This document shows positions 1-5,364 of a DNA stretch of 6,455 nt, piece after piece. The translations under genes and the position numbers were made by a program. Every line of letters starts with the position of its first letter. Position 1 is the stretch's first letter. The notes below the pieces were generated by a model. That model was given only the letters and a program-made list of their open reading frames with translations, was not told the origin of the DNA and searched no databases. Source of the stretch: RGIG1752 sp045650425 (GTDB lineage Bacteria > Bacillota_I > Bacilli_A > RF39 > UBA660); assembly GCA_045650425.1 (NCBI GenBank), contig JAZRRD010000107.1:1-6455 (forward strand), given 5' to 3'.

Positions 1-458
1 AAGAATTAGAAAAATTAAAACTAATGAGTGCTAAAAACAAAGATATTCTAGAACAAGAGTTAGATAAACAAGAACTAAAAAAATTGTCTGAAAACATTAA
101 AATGATTAGTCATAGATTGAACTTTGACAAATCTCCTGATGAAATATATGATGAAATAGAAATGATACTTAACTCTGAATCAAATAATACAAAAGATGCA
201 GTAAAGGAAAATATAGAAAACAACATAGTATTAGAAGAAGAAATCGTAAATGACACTCAATCTATTGAAACAAAAATTAATAATGAAATTCCAAAAACAG
301 ATATTCCTTTATTTGAAAATGTCGAAGACTTTGTTGAAAATAAAAATGATAATAAAGAAATAGAAACTGAACCAGAATATAGACTTACTGAACTTGAAGA
401 TACAAACTATTTCAGTTTAGAGGAATTTTTAAAAGGTTTAGAAAAGGAGAAAGAATAA
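1..458 (+). CDS. Partial CDS: C-terminal part of an unidentified acidic, probably coiled-coil protein
   Basis: I do not recognise this protein. The reading frame is open to the left edge (first full codon at base 3), and the first ATG, at 24, has no Shine-Dalgarno sequence before it. I therefore read it as the last ~151 residues of a longer protein rather than a complete gene. The first ~40 visible residues are rich in Leu, Lys and Glu and look like a charged helix or coiled coil. The rest is Glu/Asp/Asn-rich with no cysteine, no tryptophan and no membrane segment, so it is probably cytoplasmic and partly disordered. The C-terminus becomes helical again (FSLEEFLKGLEKEKE). The TAA stop at 456-458 lies inside the 5' arm of a terminator, so this is the last gene of its transcript. 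A short protein starting at 24 cannot be excluded. Confidence 0.7.
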   Translation, partial: ELEKLKLMSAKNKDILEQELDKQELKKLSENIKMISHRLNFDKSPDEIYDEIEMILNSESNNTKDAVKENIENNIVLEEEIVNDTQSIETKINNEIPKTDIPLFENVEDFVENKNDNKEIETEPEYRLTELEDTNYFSLEEFLKGLEKEKE

Positions 459-480
459 TAATTTACTTATTCTTTTTTTC
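450..480 (+). terminator. Intrinsic terminator overlapping the stop codon of the first gene
   Basis: A perfect 9-bp inverted repeat AAAGAATAA (450-458) / TTATTCTTT (467-475) with an 8-nt loop is followed by more T (476-479). The stem has a single G-C pair, so it is weak, but the U-tract is good. The gene's TAA is part of the 5' arm. Confidence 0.65.
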
Positions 481-490
481 GTTATATAAT
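462..490 (+). promoter_or_regulatory. Sigma-A-type promoter of the rubrerythrin gene
   Basis: TTTACT (462-467) and a perfect TATAAT (485-490) are 17 bp apart. The -35 box sits in the loop of the upstream terminator. The expected transcription start (~497) falls at the Shine-Dalgarno sequence, so the mRNA would be nearly leaderless apart from its ribosome binding site. No PerR or other operator is recognisable. Confidence 0.55.
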
Positions 491-509
491 TAATTTGGAG
501 GTAATAAAA

Positions 510-1049
510 ATGGAATTAAAAGGAAGTAAAACAGAGGCTAATTTAATGGCTGCATTTGCCGGAGAAAGTCAAGCAAGAAATAAATATTCTTATTATGCTT
601 CTAAAGCAAAAAAGGATGGTTATGAACAAATTGCAGCTATTTTTGAAGAAACTGCTAATAATGAAAAAGAACACGCAAAAATATGGTTTAAACTACTTCA
701 TGGAGGAAATGTTCCCGATACTTTAACTAATTTAAAAGATGCTGCTAGCGGAGAAAATTATGAATGGACTGAAATGTATAAAGAATTTGCTATTACAGCT
801 AAAGAAGAAGGATTTGACGATATAGCTGACTTATTCAACATGGTAGCTGAAATAGAAAAACATCATGAAGAAAGATATCTAAAATTAGTAGATAATATAA
901 ATAATAATCTTGTATTTGAACGTGAAGGAGAAAAAGTATGGATATGTCGTAATTGTGGACACATCACATATGGTTCTAATGCTCCAGAAGTTTGTCCAGT
1001 ATGCGCTCATCCTCAATCATTTATGGAATTGAAAGCAGAAAATTATTAA
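510..1049 (+). CDS. rbr: Rubrerythrin (non-haem diiron peroxidase)
   Basis: Cytoplasmic enzyme that reduces hydrogen peroxide to water and protects anaerobes and microaerophiles from oxidative stress. The 179-residue product has the classic two-domain layout. Residues 1-~135 form the ferritin-like four-helix diiron domain, with expected ligands E19, E52 and H55 (ExxH), E85, E88, and E116 and H119 (ExxH). Residues ~140-179 form a rubredoxin domain with C146-x2-C149 and C162-x2-C165, which passes electrons to the diiron site. Length matches classical rubrerythrin. The frame could be opened at a TTG at 495, but that codon overlaps the GGAGG Shine-Dalgarno (497-501). ATG at 510, 8 nt downstream of it, is the start. 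It has its own promoter and terminator and appears monocistronic. The electron donor gene is not in the window. Confidence 0.97.
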   Translation: MELKGSKTEANLMAAFAGESQARNKYSYYASKAKKDGYEQIAAIFEETANNEKEHAKIWFKLLHGGNVPDTLTNLKDAASGENYEWTEMYKEFAITAKEEGFDDIADLFNMVAEIEKHHEERYLKLVDNINNNLVFEREGEKVWICRNCGHITYGSNAPEVCPVCAHPQSFMELKAENY

Positions 1050-1070
1050 AGCTCTTAAAGAGCTTTTTTA
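1048..1070 (+). terminator. Intrinsic terminator of the rubrerythrin gene
   Basis: An 8-bp perfect stem AAAGCTCT (1048-1055) / AGAGCTTT (1059-1066) with a 3-nt loop runs into TTT (1067-1069). The 5' arm begins inside the TAA stop codon (1047-1049). Confidence 0.85.
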
Positions 1071-1090
1071 TTTGTAATATAATTGAACAC

Positions 1091-1116
1091 AAAAAACCCA
1101 GTTATATAACTGGTTC
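1091..1116 (-). terminator. Intrinsic terminator of the minus-strand DUF378 gene, possibly bidirectional
   Basis: A 16-bp palindrome (1098-1113, CCAGTTA/TAACTGG arms) is followed on the minus strand by a G and then six T (complement of 1091-1096). On the plus strand the same palindrome is followed by TTCTTTT, so it may also back up rubrerythrin termination. It lies ~40 bp beyond the DUF378 stop. A small extra inverted repeat GTTGA/TCAAC (1129-1141) lies between them. Confidence 0.7.
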
Positions 1117-1151
1117 TTTTAATATTTAGTTGAATATCAACTTATTTTTAA

Positions 1152-1358
1152 TTATTTAGGGTCACTTTCAATATGACTAAACAATAAACCTAAGTTGATT
1201 ATTCCACATAAACCAACTAAAGCATAAACTATTTTAGAAATAGTTTGACTGCCCACAAATAGTGCTTCAACTAAATTGAAGTCAAAGAATCCAATTAGAC
1301 CCCAGTTTAAGGCTCCAACTATAGTTATAAACAAAGCAATTTTTTGTATTGTTTCCAT
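1152..1358 (-). CDS. DUF378 family small membrane protein (YuzA-like)
   Basis: A 68-residue integral membrane protein of unknown function. Two hydrophobic helices are evident, ~6-25 and ~41-61. The first contains GALNWGLIGF (15-24) and the second ends in a NLGLLF motif (55-60); both are hallmarks of the DUF378 family, which includes Bacillus subtilis YuzA. Length is normal. An in-frame GTG at 1367 would add three residues, but it directly abuts the Shine-Dalgarno AAAGGTGA (complement of 1368-1375). ATG at 1358, 9 nt from it, is better placed. The gene runs against its neighbours, is divergent from the lipoprotein gene (106 bp between start codons) and ends before its own terminator. The family is common in Bacilli but has no established role that I know of. 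Confidence 0.92.
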   Translation of the reverse strand: METIQKIALFITIVGALNWGLIGFFDFNLVEALFVGSQTISKIVYALVGLCGIINLGLLFSHIESDPK

Positions 1359-1372
1359 TTTTCTCACTCACC

Positions 1373-1401
1373 TTTACTCTTATTTTGAACAATTTTATAA
1401 A
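1373..1401 (+). promoter_or_regulatory. Possible promoter of the lipoprotein gene
   Basis: TTTACT (1373-1378) and TATAAA (1396-1401) are 17 bp apart, and the -35 is the same hexamer used by the rubrerythrin promoter. The predicted start is near 1408, giving a ~57-nt A+T-rich leader. An alternative pair is TTGAAC (1385-1390) with TATGAA (1409-1414) at 18 bp. Confidence 0.35.
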
Positions 1402-1422
1402 GATTATGTATGAATATTTTAA
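1394..1422 (-). promoter_or_regulatory. Possible promoter of the DUF378 gene
   Basis: On the minus strand TTAAAA (complement of 1417-1422) and TATAAA (complement of 1394-1399) are 17 bp apart. This predicts a start near 1387 and a ~29-nt leader containing the Shine-Dalgarno. The region is almost pure A+T, so the match may be chance. Its -10 overlaps the -10 of the divergent plus-strand candidate. Confidence 0.3.
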
Positions 1423-1464
1423 TATTTTATAAATATATTTGAATTAGAAAAGGAAAGTGGTTAA

Positions 1465-2595
1465 ATGAAAAAAATATTTTTATTGATTTCTGTAGTATTG
1501 TTGTTTGCGACGGGTTGTGGAAAAGTAACAAAAGAAGATGTCATAAATAAACTTGAAAAAAAGGTAAACTCTGGTTCATACGTATTAAAAGGAACAATGC
1601 AAATACTTAGTAATGAGGAAAAGTTTGACTATGGAATAACTGTAAATTCACATGATAAAAAATATTATAAGGTTGCTTTAGTAAACCAAACTAATAATCA
1701 TGAACAAGTTATTTTAAAAAATGATGATGGTGTCTATGTTGTTACCCCGGCATTAAATAAAAGCTTTAAATTTCAAAGTGAATGGCCTAATAATAGTTCA
1801 CAGGCTTATATTTTAGAATCTATAATAAAAGATTTAAAAAGCGATACTAATTCTAAATTTGAAGAAACAAAAGATGGATATGAATTACGTTCGACGGTAA
1901 ATTATCCCAATAATTCGGATTTATCTTATCAAAAAGTAATTGTAGATAATGATTTAAATATAAAAGAAATAGAAGTTTATGACATAAATGATTCAGTTAA
2001 AATTTCAGTTATTGTTGATAATTTAAATTATAAAGCAAAATTAGATAAAAATGATTTTTTACTAGAAGATTTGATTGTTGAAGATGTTTGCGAAAATGAA
2101 AGTTGCGATAATAAAAATACTAATTTAGAGGAAAATAATAAAAATGATACAACTGAAGAAGAAATAATAAATAATAATGATAATAATATAAAAGATAATG
2201 AAAATAACTTAAATGAAAATAAAGAAACTTCGGAATCTAGTAATGTAATTGACGATATTATTTATCCCTTGTATGTTCCAAGTAATACATATTTAACAAG
2301 CAGCGAAAAAATAGATTTAGAAGATGGAAACCGGGTTATATTAACGTTTAGTGGAGATAAAGATTTTGTATTAGTTGAGGAAACGTCTAAAGTGTCTAAT
2401 GAGTTTGAAATAATACCAATTTATGGAGATCCTCAAGTGATTTCGACTTCAGTAGCTGCTGTCGGAGCTAATTCTATTTATTTTACAATAGACAATATTG
2501 ACTATTATATTGCAAGTAGTGAAATGAGCAGTGAAGAAATGTTAAACGTTGCTTCATCTTTAGGGAATAGTATTTTAGTAATGGAAAGTAAATAG
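1465..2595 (+). CDS. YdcC/LolA-like lipoprotein with a C-terminal DUF4367-like domain
   Basis: A 376-residue predicted lipoprotein anchored on the outer face of the membrane. The signal peptide (KK, then a hydrophobic core at 4-15) ends in the lipobox ATG-C with C18 as the lipidated residue. Residues ~22-205 resemble the LolA-like fold of B. subtilis YdcC; the stretch at 86-114 (NDDGVYVVTPALNKSF, then FQSEWP and NSSQA) is very close to the YdcC signature as I remember it. Residues ~209-262 form a low-complexity Asn/Glu/Asp linker with C209 and C214. Residues ~265-376 (YPLYVPSN, LTFSGDKDFVLVEE) resemble DUF4367-type domains. YdcC is a sporulation-associated lipoprotein in Bacillus, but nothing here shows that this organism sporulates. 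LolA-type annotation as outer-membrane lipoprotein carrier should not be transferred. The start has an AAAGGA Shine-Dalgarno at 1449-1454. No partner gene is adjacent; the gene appears monocistronic. Confidence 0.88.
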   Translation: MKKIFLLISVVLLFATGCGKVTKEDVINKLEKKVNSGSYVLKGTMQILSNEEKFDYGITVNSHDKKYYKVALVNQTNNHEQVILKNDDGVYVVTPALNKSFKFQSEWPNNSSQAYILESIIKDLKSDTNSKFEETKDGYELRSTVNYPNNSDLSYQKVIVDNDLNIKEIEVYDINDSVKISVIVDNLNYKAKLDKNDFLLEDLIVEDVCENESCDNKNTNLEENNKNDTTEEEIINNNDNNIKDNENNLNENKETSESSNVIDDIIYPLYVPSNTYLTSSEKIDLEDGNRVILTFSGDKDFVLVEETSKVSNEFEIIPIYGDPQVISTSVAAVGANSIYFTIDNIDYYIASSEMSSEEMLNVASSLGNSILVMESK

Positions 2596-2613
2596 TTGCT
2601 TTCCTTTTTTTTC
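2583..2613 (+). terminator. Intrinsic terminator of the lipoprotein gene
   Basis: Stem GGAAAG (2583-2588) / CTTTCC (2599-2604) with a 10-nt loop is followed by eight T (2605-2612). The 5' arm lies in the last coding codons and the TAG stop (2593-2595) is in the loop. Confidence 0.88.
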
Positions 2614-2624
2614 TGGGTTATAAT
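2596..2624 (+). promoter_or_regulatory. Promoter of the thioredoxin-like membrane protein gene
   Basis: TTGCTT (2596-2601) and a perfect TATAAT (2619-2624) are 17 bp apart. The -35 overlaps the loop and 3' arm of the preceding terminator, the same arrangement seen upstream of rubrerythrin. The predicted start is near 2631, with a ~29-nt leader. Confidence 0.5.
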
Positions 2625-2659
2625 AAAAATTAATAAATAAATCAAGAAGGAGTTACAAA

Positions 2660-3172
2660 ATGAATAAAATAAAAACGAATAAAATTGTAAGCGAAGAACA
2701 ACAAGAAATAATTAGATTTATTAAAATTTTGCTAATTATTTTAGTGTTTGTTGGTGGTATTTACTTTTTTACAAAAAAAATAGTAAAAAAAGAAGATGCC
2801 AAAAAAACTACTATCACACCTGGAGAAATTAGTTATGATAAGATTATCTTAGGTACACTTTTAAATCAAAATTATAATGAATATTATGTCTTCATTTATG
2901 ACGGAAATGATAATAAAGCAATTTATTATAGTGCTTTAATCGATTTATATTCACAAAAAGAAGATAAAATAAAAGTTTTTTGGGCAGACCTAAGCAATTC
3001 TTTAAATAAAAAATTTATAGCTAACAATGAAAAAGAAGTTAATAAAAAAGCCCAAAAAATAAGTGATTTACATGTTGGAAAGTACACTTTAATTAAGGTT
3101 ACTAACAAAAAAATTACTAAATATATAGATAATATAGATGAAGTGAAGAAAGAATTAAATTTAAACAACTAA
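2660..3172 (+). CDS. Single-pass membrane protein, possible cysteine-free thioredoxin-like fold
   Basis: I cannot assign this to a named family. The 170-residue product has a short basic N-terminus, one strong hydrophobic helix at ~20-37, a KK-IVKK flank, and a ~120-residue soluble domain. The soluble part has the rhythm of a thioredoxin fold: a hydrophobic strand (YYVFIYDG), a helix where the CxxC would begin (KAIYYSALIDLY), a second strand (KIKVFWADL), and near the end a strand pair (KYTLIKVTNKKITKYI) followed by a final helix. There is no cysteine anywhere in the protein, so it cannot be a thiol oxidoreductase; a binding, chaperone or structural role is more likely. The fold reading is inference from pattern only. 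An AAGGAG Shine-Dalgarno (2647-2652) with 7-nt spacing supports the start. The transcript appears monocistronic. Membrane topology (domain outside or inside) is unclear because both flanks are basic. Confidence 0.82.
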   Translation: MNKIKTNKIVSEEQQEIIRFIKILLIILVFVGGIYFFTKKIVKKEDAKKTTITPGEISYDKIILGTLLNQNYNEYYVFIYDGNDNKAIYYSALIDLYSQKEDKIKVFWADLSNSLNKKFIANNEKEVNKKAQKISDLHVGKYTLIKVTNKKITKYIDNIDEVKKELNLNN

Positions 3173-3192
3173 TTTTTCATAGTTGTTTTTTT
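3163..3192 (+). terminator. Intrinsic terminator of the thioredoxin-like membrane protein gene
   Basis: A perfect 9-bp inverted repeat AAACAACTA (3163-3171) / TAGTTGTTT (3180-3188) with an 8-nt loop lies in a seven-T run that ends at 3192. The TAA stop (3170-3172) spans the end of the 5' arm. Confidence 0.82.
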
Positions 3193-3201
3193 ATTTATTC
3201 A

Positions 3202-3230
3202 TAGCCAAGAAAAACTAAATATGATATTAT
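3202..3230 (+). promoter_or_regulatory. Possible promoter of the S41 protease gene
   Basis: TAGCCA (3202-3207) and TATTAT (3225-3230) are 17 bp apart. The predicted start is near 3237, just before the AGGAAG Shine-Dalgarno. TATGAT at 3220-3225 is an alternative -10. The match to consensus is moderate. Confidence 0.4.
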
Positions 3231-3252
3231 GTATATACTAGGAAGTGAAAAA

Positions 3253-4473
3253 ATGACAGAAGAAACTGAAGAAAAGAAAGTAAAGAAAACATGCGCTAGA
3301 AAAACCAAGGGATTTGGATTACTAGAAACAATAATAATTATTGTTGTGACATCTATTATAGCTGCAATCACTACTGGAGTAATTTTATATAATTCTTTTG
3401 GTGAAAAAACAGGTGTTTCTTATGGTAAACTTTCCGAAGATAAGAATTTAAAAGAATTTTTAGATGTTTACTATTCTTTATCAGAGGAATATTATGAGAA
3501 TATTGATAAAGAAGAAATGCTAGAATCTGCAATTAAAGGTATGACTGACTATTTAGGTGATAGTTATACTACGTATTTATCTGAAGAAGAAACTAAACAA
3601 CTTGAAGAAACTCTAATAGGTAAATATAAAGGTATTGGCATATCTTTTTCAAATAGAACTGTTGCCTCAGTTTTTAAAAATTCACCAGCTGAGAGAGCAG
3701 GTATTTTACCAGGAGATAAATTTGTGTCAGTTAATGGAAATGATTGCACTGAATTAACAGATACAGAAATTTCTAATTTAATAAAGAGTAATGATAAATC
3801 AGCAGTTGTTGTAATGAATAGAGATGGAAAAGAAAGTTCATATACAATAGAGTTAAATTCTTTAAATGTGCCTGCTATAAGTTATTCTATAACTGAAGAT
3901 AAAATTGGATATATATATATTTCAACATTTTCAAGTACTTTGGCAGAGCAAGTACAAGAAGCTCTTATTGATTTAGAATCTCAAAGTATGAAATCTTTAA
4001 TTATTGATGTCAGGGATAATGCGGGAGGATATTTAGTAGCAGCATCTGGGGTGGCAAATTTGTTTTTAGAAAAGGGGAAAACTATTTATTCTCTTCAGTC
4101 AAATGATATTTTACAAATATATAAAGATGAAACAGAAGAAAAAAGAGACTATAAAATATTAGTGTTAATTAACAAAAATAGTGCGTCAGCAGCAGAAATT
4201 TTAGCAGCATCATTGAAAGAAAGTTATGGAGCTACTTTGCTTGGCGAAAAGTCTTATGGAAAAGGAAAGGTACAACAGACAAAAGAATTAAGTGATGGTC
4301 GTATGGTTAAATATACAACAGCAAAATGGCTAACTCCAACAGGTGTATGTATAGATCAGTTGGGCTTAGAACCAGATATTGCAGTTGAACAAGAGTTAAT
4401 TTATACTAACGGTGAAGTAACAGGCATAAAAGATACCCAACTAAAAGAAGCGATTAAATATATGCAAAAATAA
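3253..4473 (+). CDS. S41 family C-terminal processing peptidase with PDZ domain (CtpA/CtpB-like)
   Basis: A membrane-anchored serine protease that trims or degrades extracytoplasmic proteins from their C-termini. The 406-residue product has a basic cytoplasmic N-terminus (1-19), one transmembrane helix (~25-46), a helical linker with LGDSYTTYL (101-109), a PDZ domain (~118-205, starting near GKYKGIGIS) that binds substrate C-termini, and the S41 domain. The S41 motifs are DVRDNAGG (252-259), catalytic S312 in SASAAEI, and general base K337 with Q341 in YGKGKVQQ. The Ser-Lys spacing of 25 matches E. coli Prc, so the enzyme should be active. ATG at 3229 is in frame, but ATG at 3253 sits 7 nt after AGGAAG (3240-3245) and is the better start. 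The N-terminus KG-FGLLE (19-25) also looks like a prepilin cleavage site. Its substrate is not evident from the neighbours. Confidence 0.95.
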   Translation: MTEETEEKKVKKTCARKTKGFGLLETIIIIVVTSIIAAITTGVILYNSFGEKTGVSYGKLSEDKNLKEFLDVYYSLSEEYYENIDKEEMLESAIKGMTDYLGDSYTTYLSEEETKQLEETLIGKYKGIGISFSNRTVASVFKNSPAERAGILPGDKFVSVNGNDCTELTDTEISNLIKSNDKSAVVVMNRDGKESSYTIELNSLNVPAISYSITEDKIGYIYISTFSSTLAEQVQEALIDLESQSMKSLIIDVRDNAGGYLVAASGVANLFLEKGKTIYSLQSNDILQIYKDETEEKRDYKILVLINKNSASAAEILAASLKESYGATLLGEKSYGKGKVQQTKELSDGRMVKYTTAKWLTPTGVCIDQLGLEPDIAVEQELIYTNGEVTGIKDTQLKEAIKYMQK

Positions 4474-4478
4474 AAATG

Positions 4479-4508
4479 AGGCGTTCTTATTTATAAAGAC
4501 GCCTTTTT
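4479..4508 (+). terminator. Intrinsic terminator of the S41 protease gene
   Basis: GC-rich stem AGGCGT (4479-4484) / ACGCCT (4499-4504), extendable by a G-U pair, runs into TTTTT (4504-4508). It lies 5 bp after the TAA stop and is the strongest stem of the window's gene terminators. Confidence 0.92.
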
Positions 4509-4576
4509 AATATATAAATACATTATCGTATTTAAAATACAAACCACATATAAAATATAGCTAAATTTAAACTAAT

Positions 4577-4605
4577 TTCATTTTTAAGATAATACGTGGT
4601 ATAAT
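4577..4605 (+). promoter_or_regulatory. Extended -10 promoter of the Ntdp gene
   Basis: A perfect TATAAT (4600-4605) is preceded by TG at 4597-4598, giving the extended -10 form TGnTATAAT. The -35 at 17 bp (TTCATT, 4577-4582) is weak, as is common for extended -10 promoters. The predicted start is near 4612, giving a leader of only ~16 nt. Confidence 0.6.
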
Positions 4606-4627
4606 ATATTGCGAAAGATGTGATTGA

Positions 4628-5158
4628 ATGAAAAATATTAAAATTGGAGACAGATTGTTAATTCATTGCTATAAACATAATGGAAAAATCCATCGCACTT
4701 GGGACGAAGCAACAGTCTTAGATATCAAAGAAGATTTGTTAGTTTGTGCAAATAATAGAACTAAAGTAACTGAAAATGATGGAAGAAGCCATTGTACTAA
4801 TGAAGTAGCAATATTATTTTTCTATAAAAAGAAATGGTTTAACGTTATAGCACAATTAAAACGAAAAGGTTTATTTTATTATTGTAATATTGCTACGCCT
4901 TTTCTAATTGATGATAATATCATAAAATATATTGATTATGATTTAGATTTAAGGGTTTTTCCTGATGGAGGCTTTAGAATTTTAGATCAAAATGAATACA
5001 ATTACCATCGTAAGTTAATGAAATATCCACATGAAATAGATGTGATTTTAAAAAAAGAACTTAGCGATTTAATAGAAATGAAGAAAAATAATGATGGTCC
5101 TTTTAATAAAGAAACTATAAATTATTATTCAAAAATTTATAATAATTTAAAAAAATAG
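4628..5158 (+). CDS. ntdP: Nucleoside tri/diphosphate phosphatase Ntdp (DUF402 family, YgaC-like)
   Basis: A cytoplasmic metal-dependent phosphatase that hydrolyses nucleoside tri- and diphosphates; the activity is known from the Staphylococcus aureus member. The 176-residue length equals the usual length of B. subtilis YgaC. Family hallmarks are visible: YKHNGKIHRTW (15-25) with R23 as the expected catalytic residue, NNRTKVTENDGR (42-53), YYCNIATPF (84-92) with N87, and YIDYDLDLRVFPD (101-113) with D103, D105 and D107, then D120 and E123 as probable metal ligands. The position equivalents are from memory of the family. The Shine-Dalgarno is imperfect: AAAGATGTGAT at 4614-4624 matches the anti-SD over a long, interrupted stretch. 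No strong terminator follows; a weak inverted repeat AAATAGTA (5153-5160) / TACTATTT (5181-5188) lacks a U-tract. The next good terminator-like hairpin is at 5301-5326, so readthrough into the rRNA control region is possible. Confidence 0.95.
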   Translation: MKNIKIGDRLLIHCYKHNGKIHRTWDEATVLDIKEDLLVCANNRTKVTENDGRSHCTNEVAILFFYKKKWFNVIAQLKRKGLFYYCNIATPFLIDDNIIKYIDYDLDLRVFPDGGFRILDQNEYNYHRKLMKYPHEIDVILKKELSDLIEMKKNNDGPFNKETINYYSKIYNNLKK

Positions 5159-5221
5159 TAATAAAAACCAAAGATTTAAATACTATTTAATATATGTATT
5201 TAGAGATTTAAGGGATACACT

Positions 5222-5251
5222 AAAAAAAATCAAAAAAAATCAAAAAAAGTG
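5222..5251 (+). promoter_or_regulatory. UP-like element of rRNA promoter P1: A-tracts phased at 10 bp
   Basis: Runs of 8, 8 and 7 A begin at 5222, 5232 and 5242, exactly 10 bp apart and separated by TC. Phased A-tracts bend DNA and, just upstream of a -35, act as UP elements that recruit the RNA polymerase alpha subunits. More A-tracts continue at 5257 and 5265, inside the spacer. Confidence 0.6.
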
Positions 5252-5257
5252 TTGACA
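5240..5257 (+). repeat. 18-nt direct repeat, copy 1 (P1 -35 region)
   Basis: TCAAAAAAAGTGTTGACA occurs identically here and at 5365-5382, 125 bp apart. Each copy ends in a consensus -35 box, suggesting duplication of a promoter or conservation of a shared upstream element. Confidence 0.85.
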
Positions 5258-5280
5258 AAAAATCAAAAAAAGCATAATAT
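5252..5280 (+). promoter_or_regulatory. rRNA operon promoter P1
   Basis: A consensus TTGACA (5252-5257) is 17 bp upstream of TAATAT (5275-5280); CATAAT at 5273-5278 is an alternative -10. With the phased A-tracts this should be a strong promoter, with transcription starting near 5286-5288. The transcript would meet a terminator-like hairpin within ~15 nt. Confidence 0.7.
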
Positions 5281-5300
5281 ATAACATGTAATTTATCAAG

Positions 5301-5326
5301 AACCGCTTTTAAAAAAGCTGTTTTTT
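5301..5326 (+). terminator. Terminator-like hairpin between rRNA promoters P1 and P2
   Basis: AAC-C-GCTTTT (5301-5310), loop AA, and AAAAGC-T-GTT (5313-5322) form a stem with one internal mismatch, followed by TTTT (5323-5326). On the minus strand no T-run follows, so it works only in the plus direction. It could stop readthrough from ntdP or P1 transcripts after ~40 nt. It lies upstream of the boxA-like element, so boxA antitermination could not yet act on it. Confidence 0.6.
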
Positions 5327-5364
5327 GAGAGAAAAAATAAAAAATAAAAAAATGTCGAAAAATT

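Noticed and set aside
495..509. TTG at 495 as start of the rubrerythrin gene
   Set aside because: The TTG and the next codons are the Shine-Dalgarno GGAGG and its spacer; ATG at 510 starts the conserved protein.
1359..1367. GTG at 1367 as start of the DUF378 protein
   Set aside because: It directly follows the Shine-Dalgarno with no spacer; ATG at 1358 is correctly spaced and begins the conserved region.
2101..2240. AAT-rich stretch as a phase-variable or tandem repeat
   Set aside because: The repeats are irregular and in frame, encoding an Asn/Glu linker; no clean repeat unit that would cause frequent slippage is visible.
2926..3168. Minus-strand open frame opposite the thioredoxin-like gene
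   Set aside because: It lies wholly inside a better-supported gene, with no promoter or ribosome binding site and no recognisable protein.
3229..3252. ATG at 3229 as start of the S41 protease
   Set aside because: It overlaps the candidate -10 and has no Shine-Dalgarno before it; ATG at 3253 has AGGAAG at the right distance.
3564..3749. Minus-strand open frame opposite the protease PDZ region
   Set aside because: Antisense shadow of a clearly conserved coding region.
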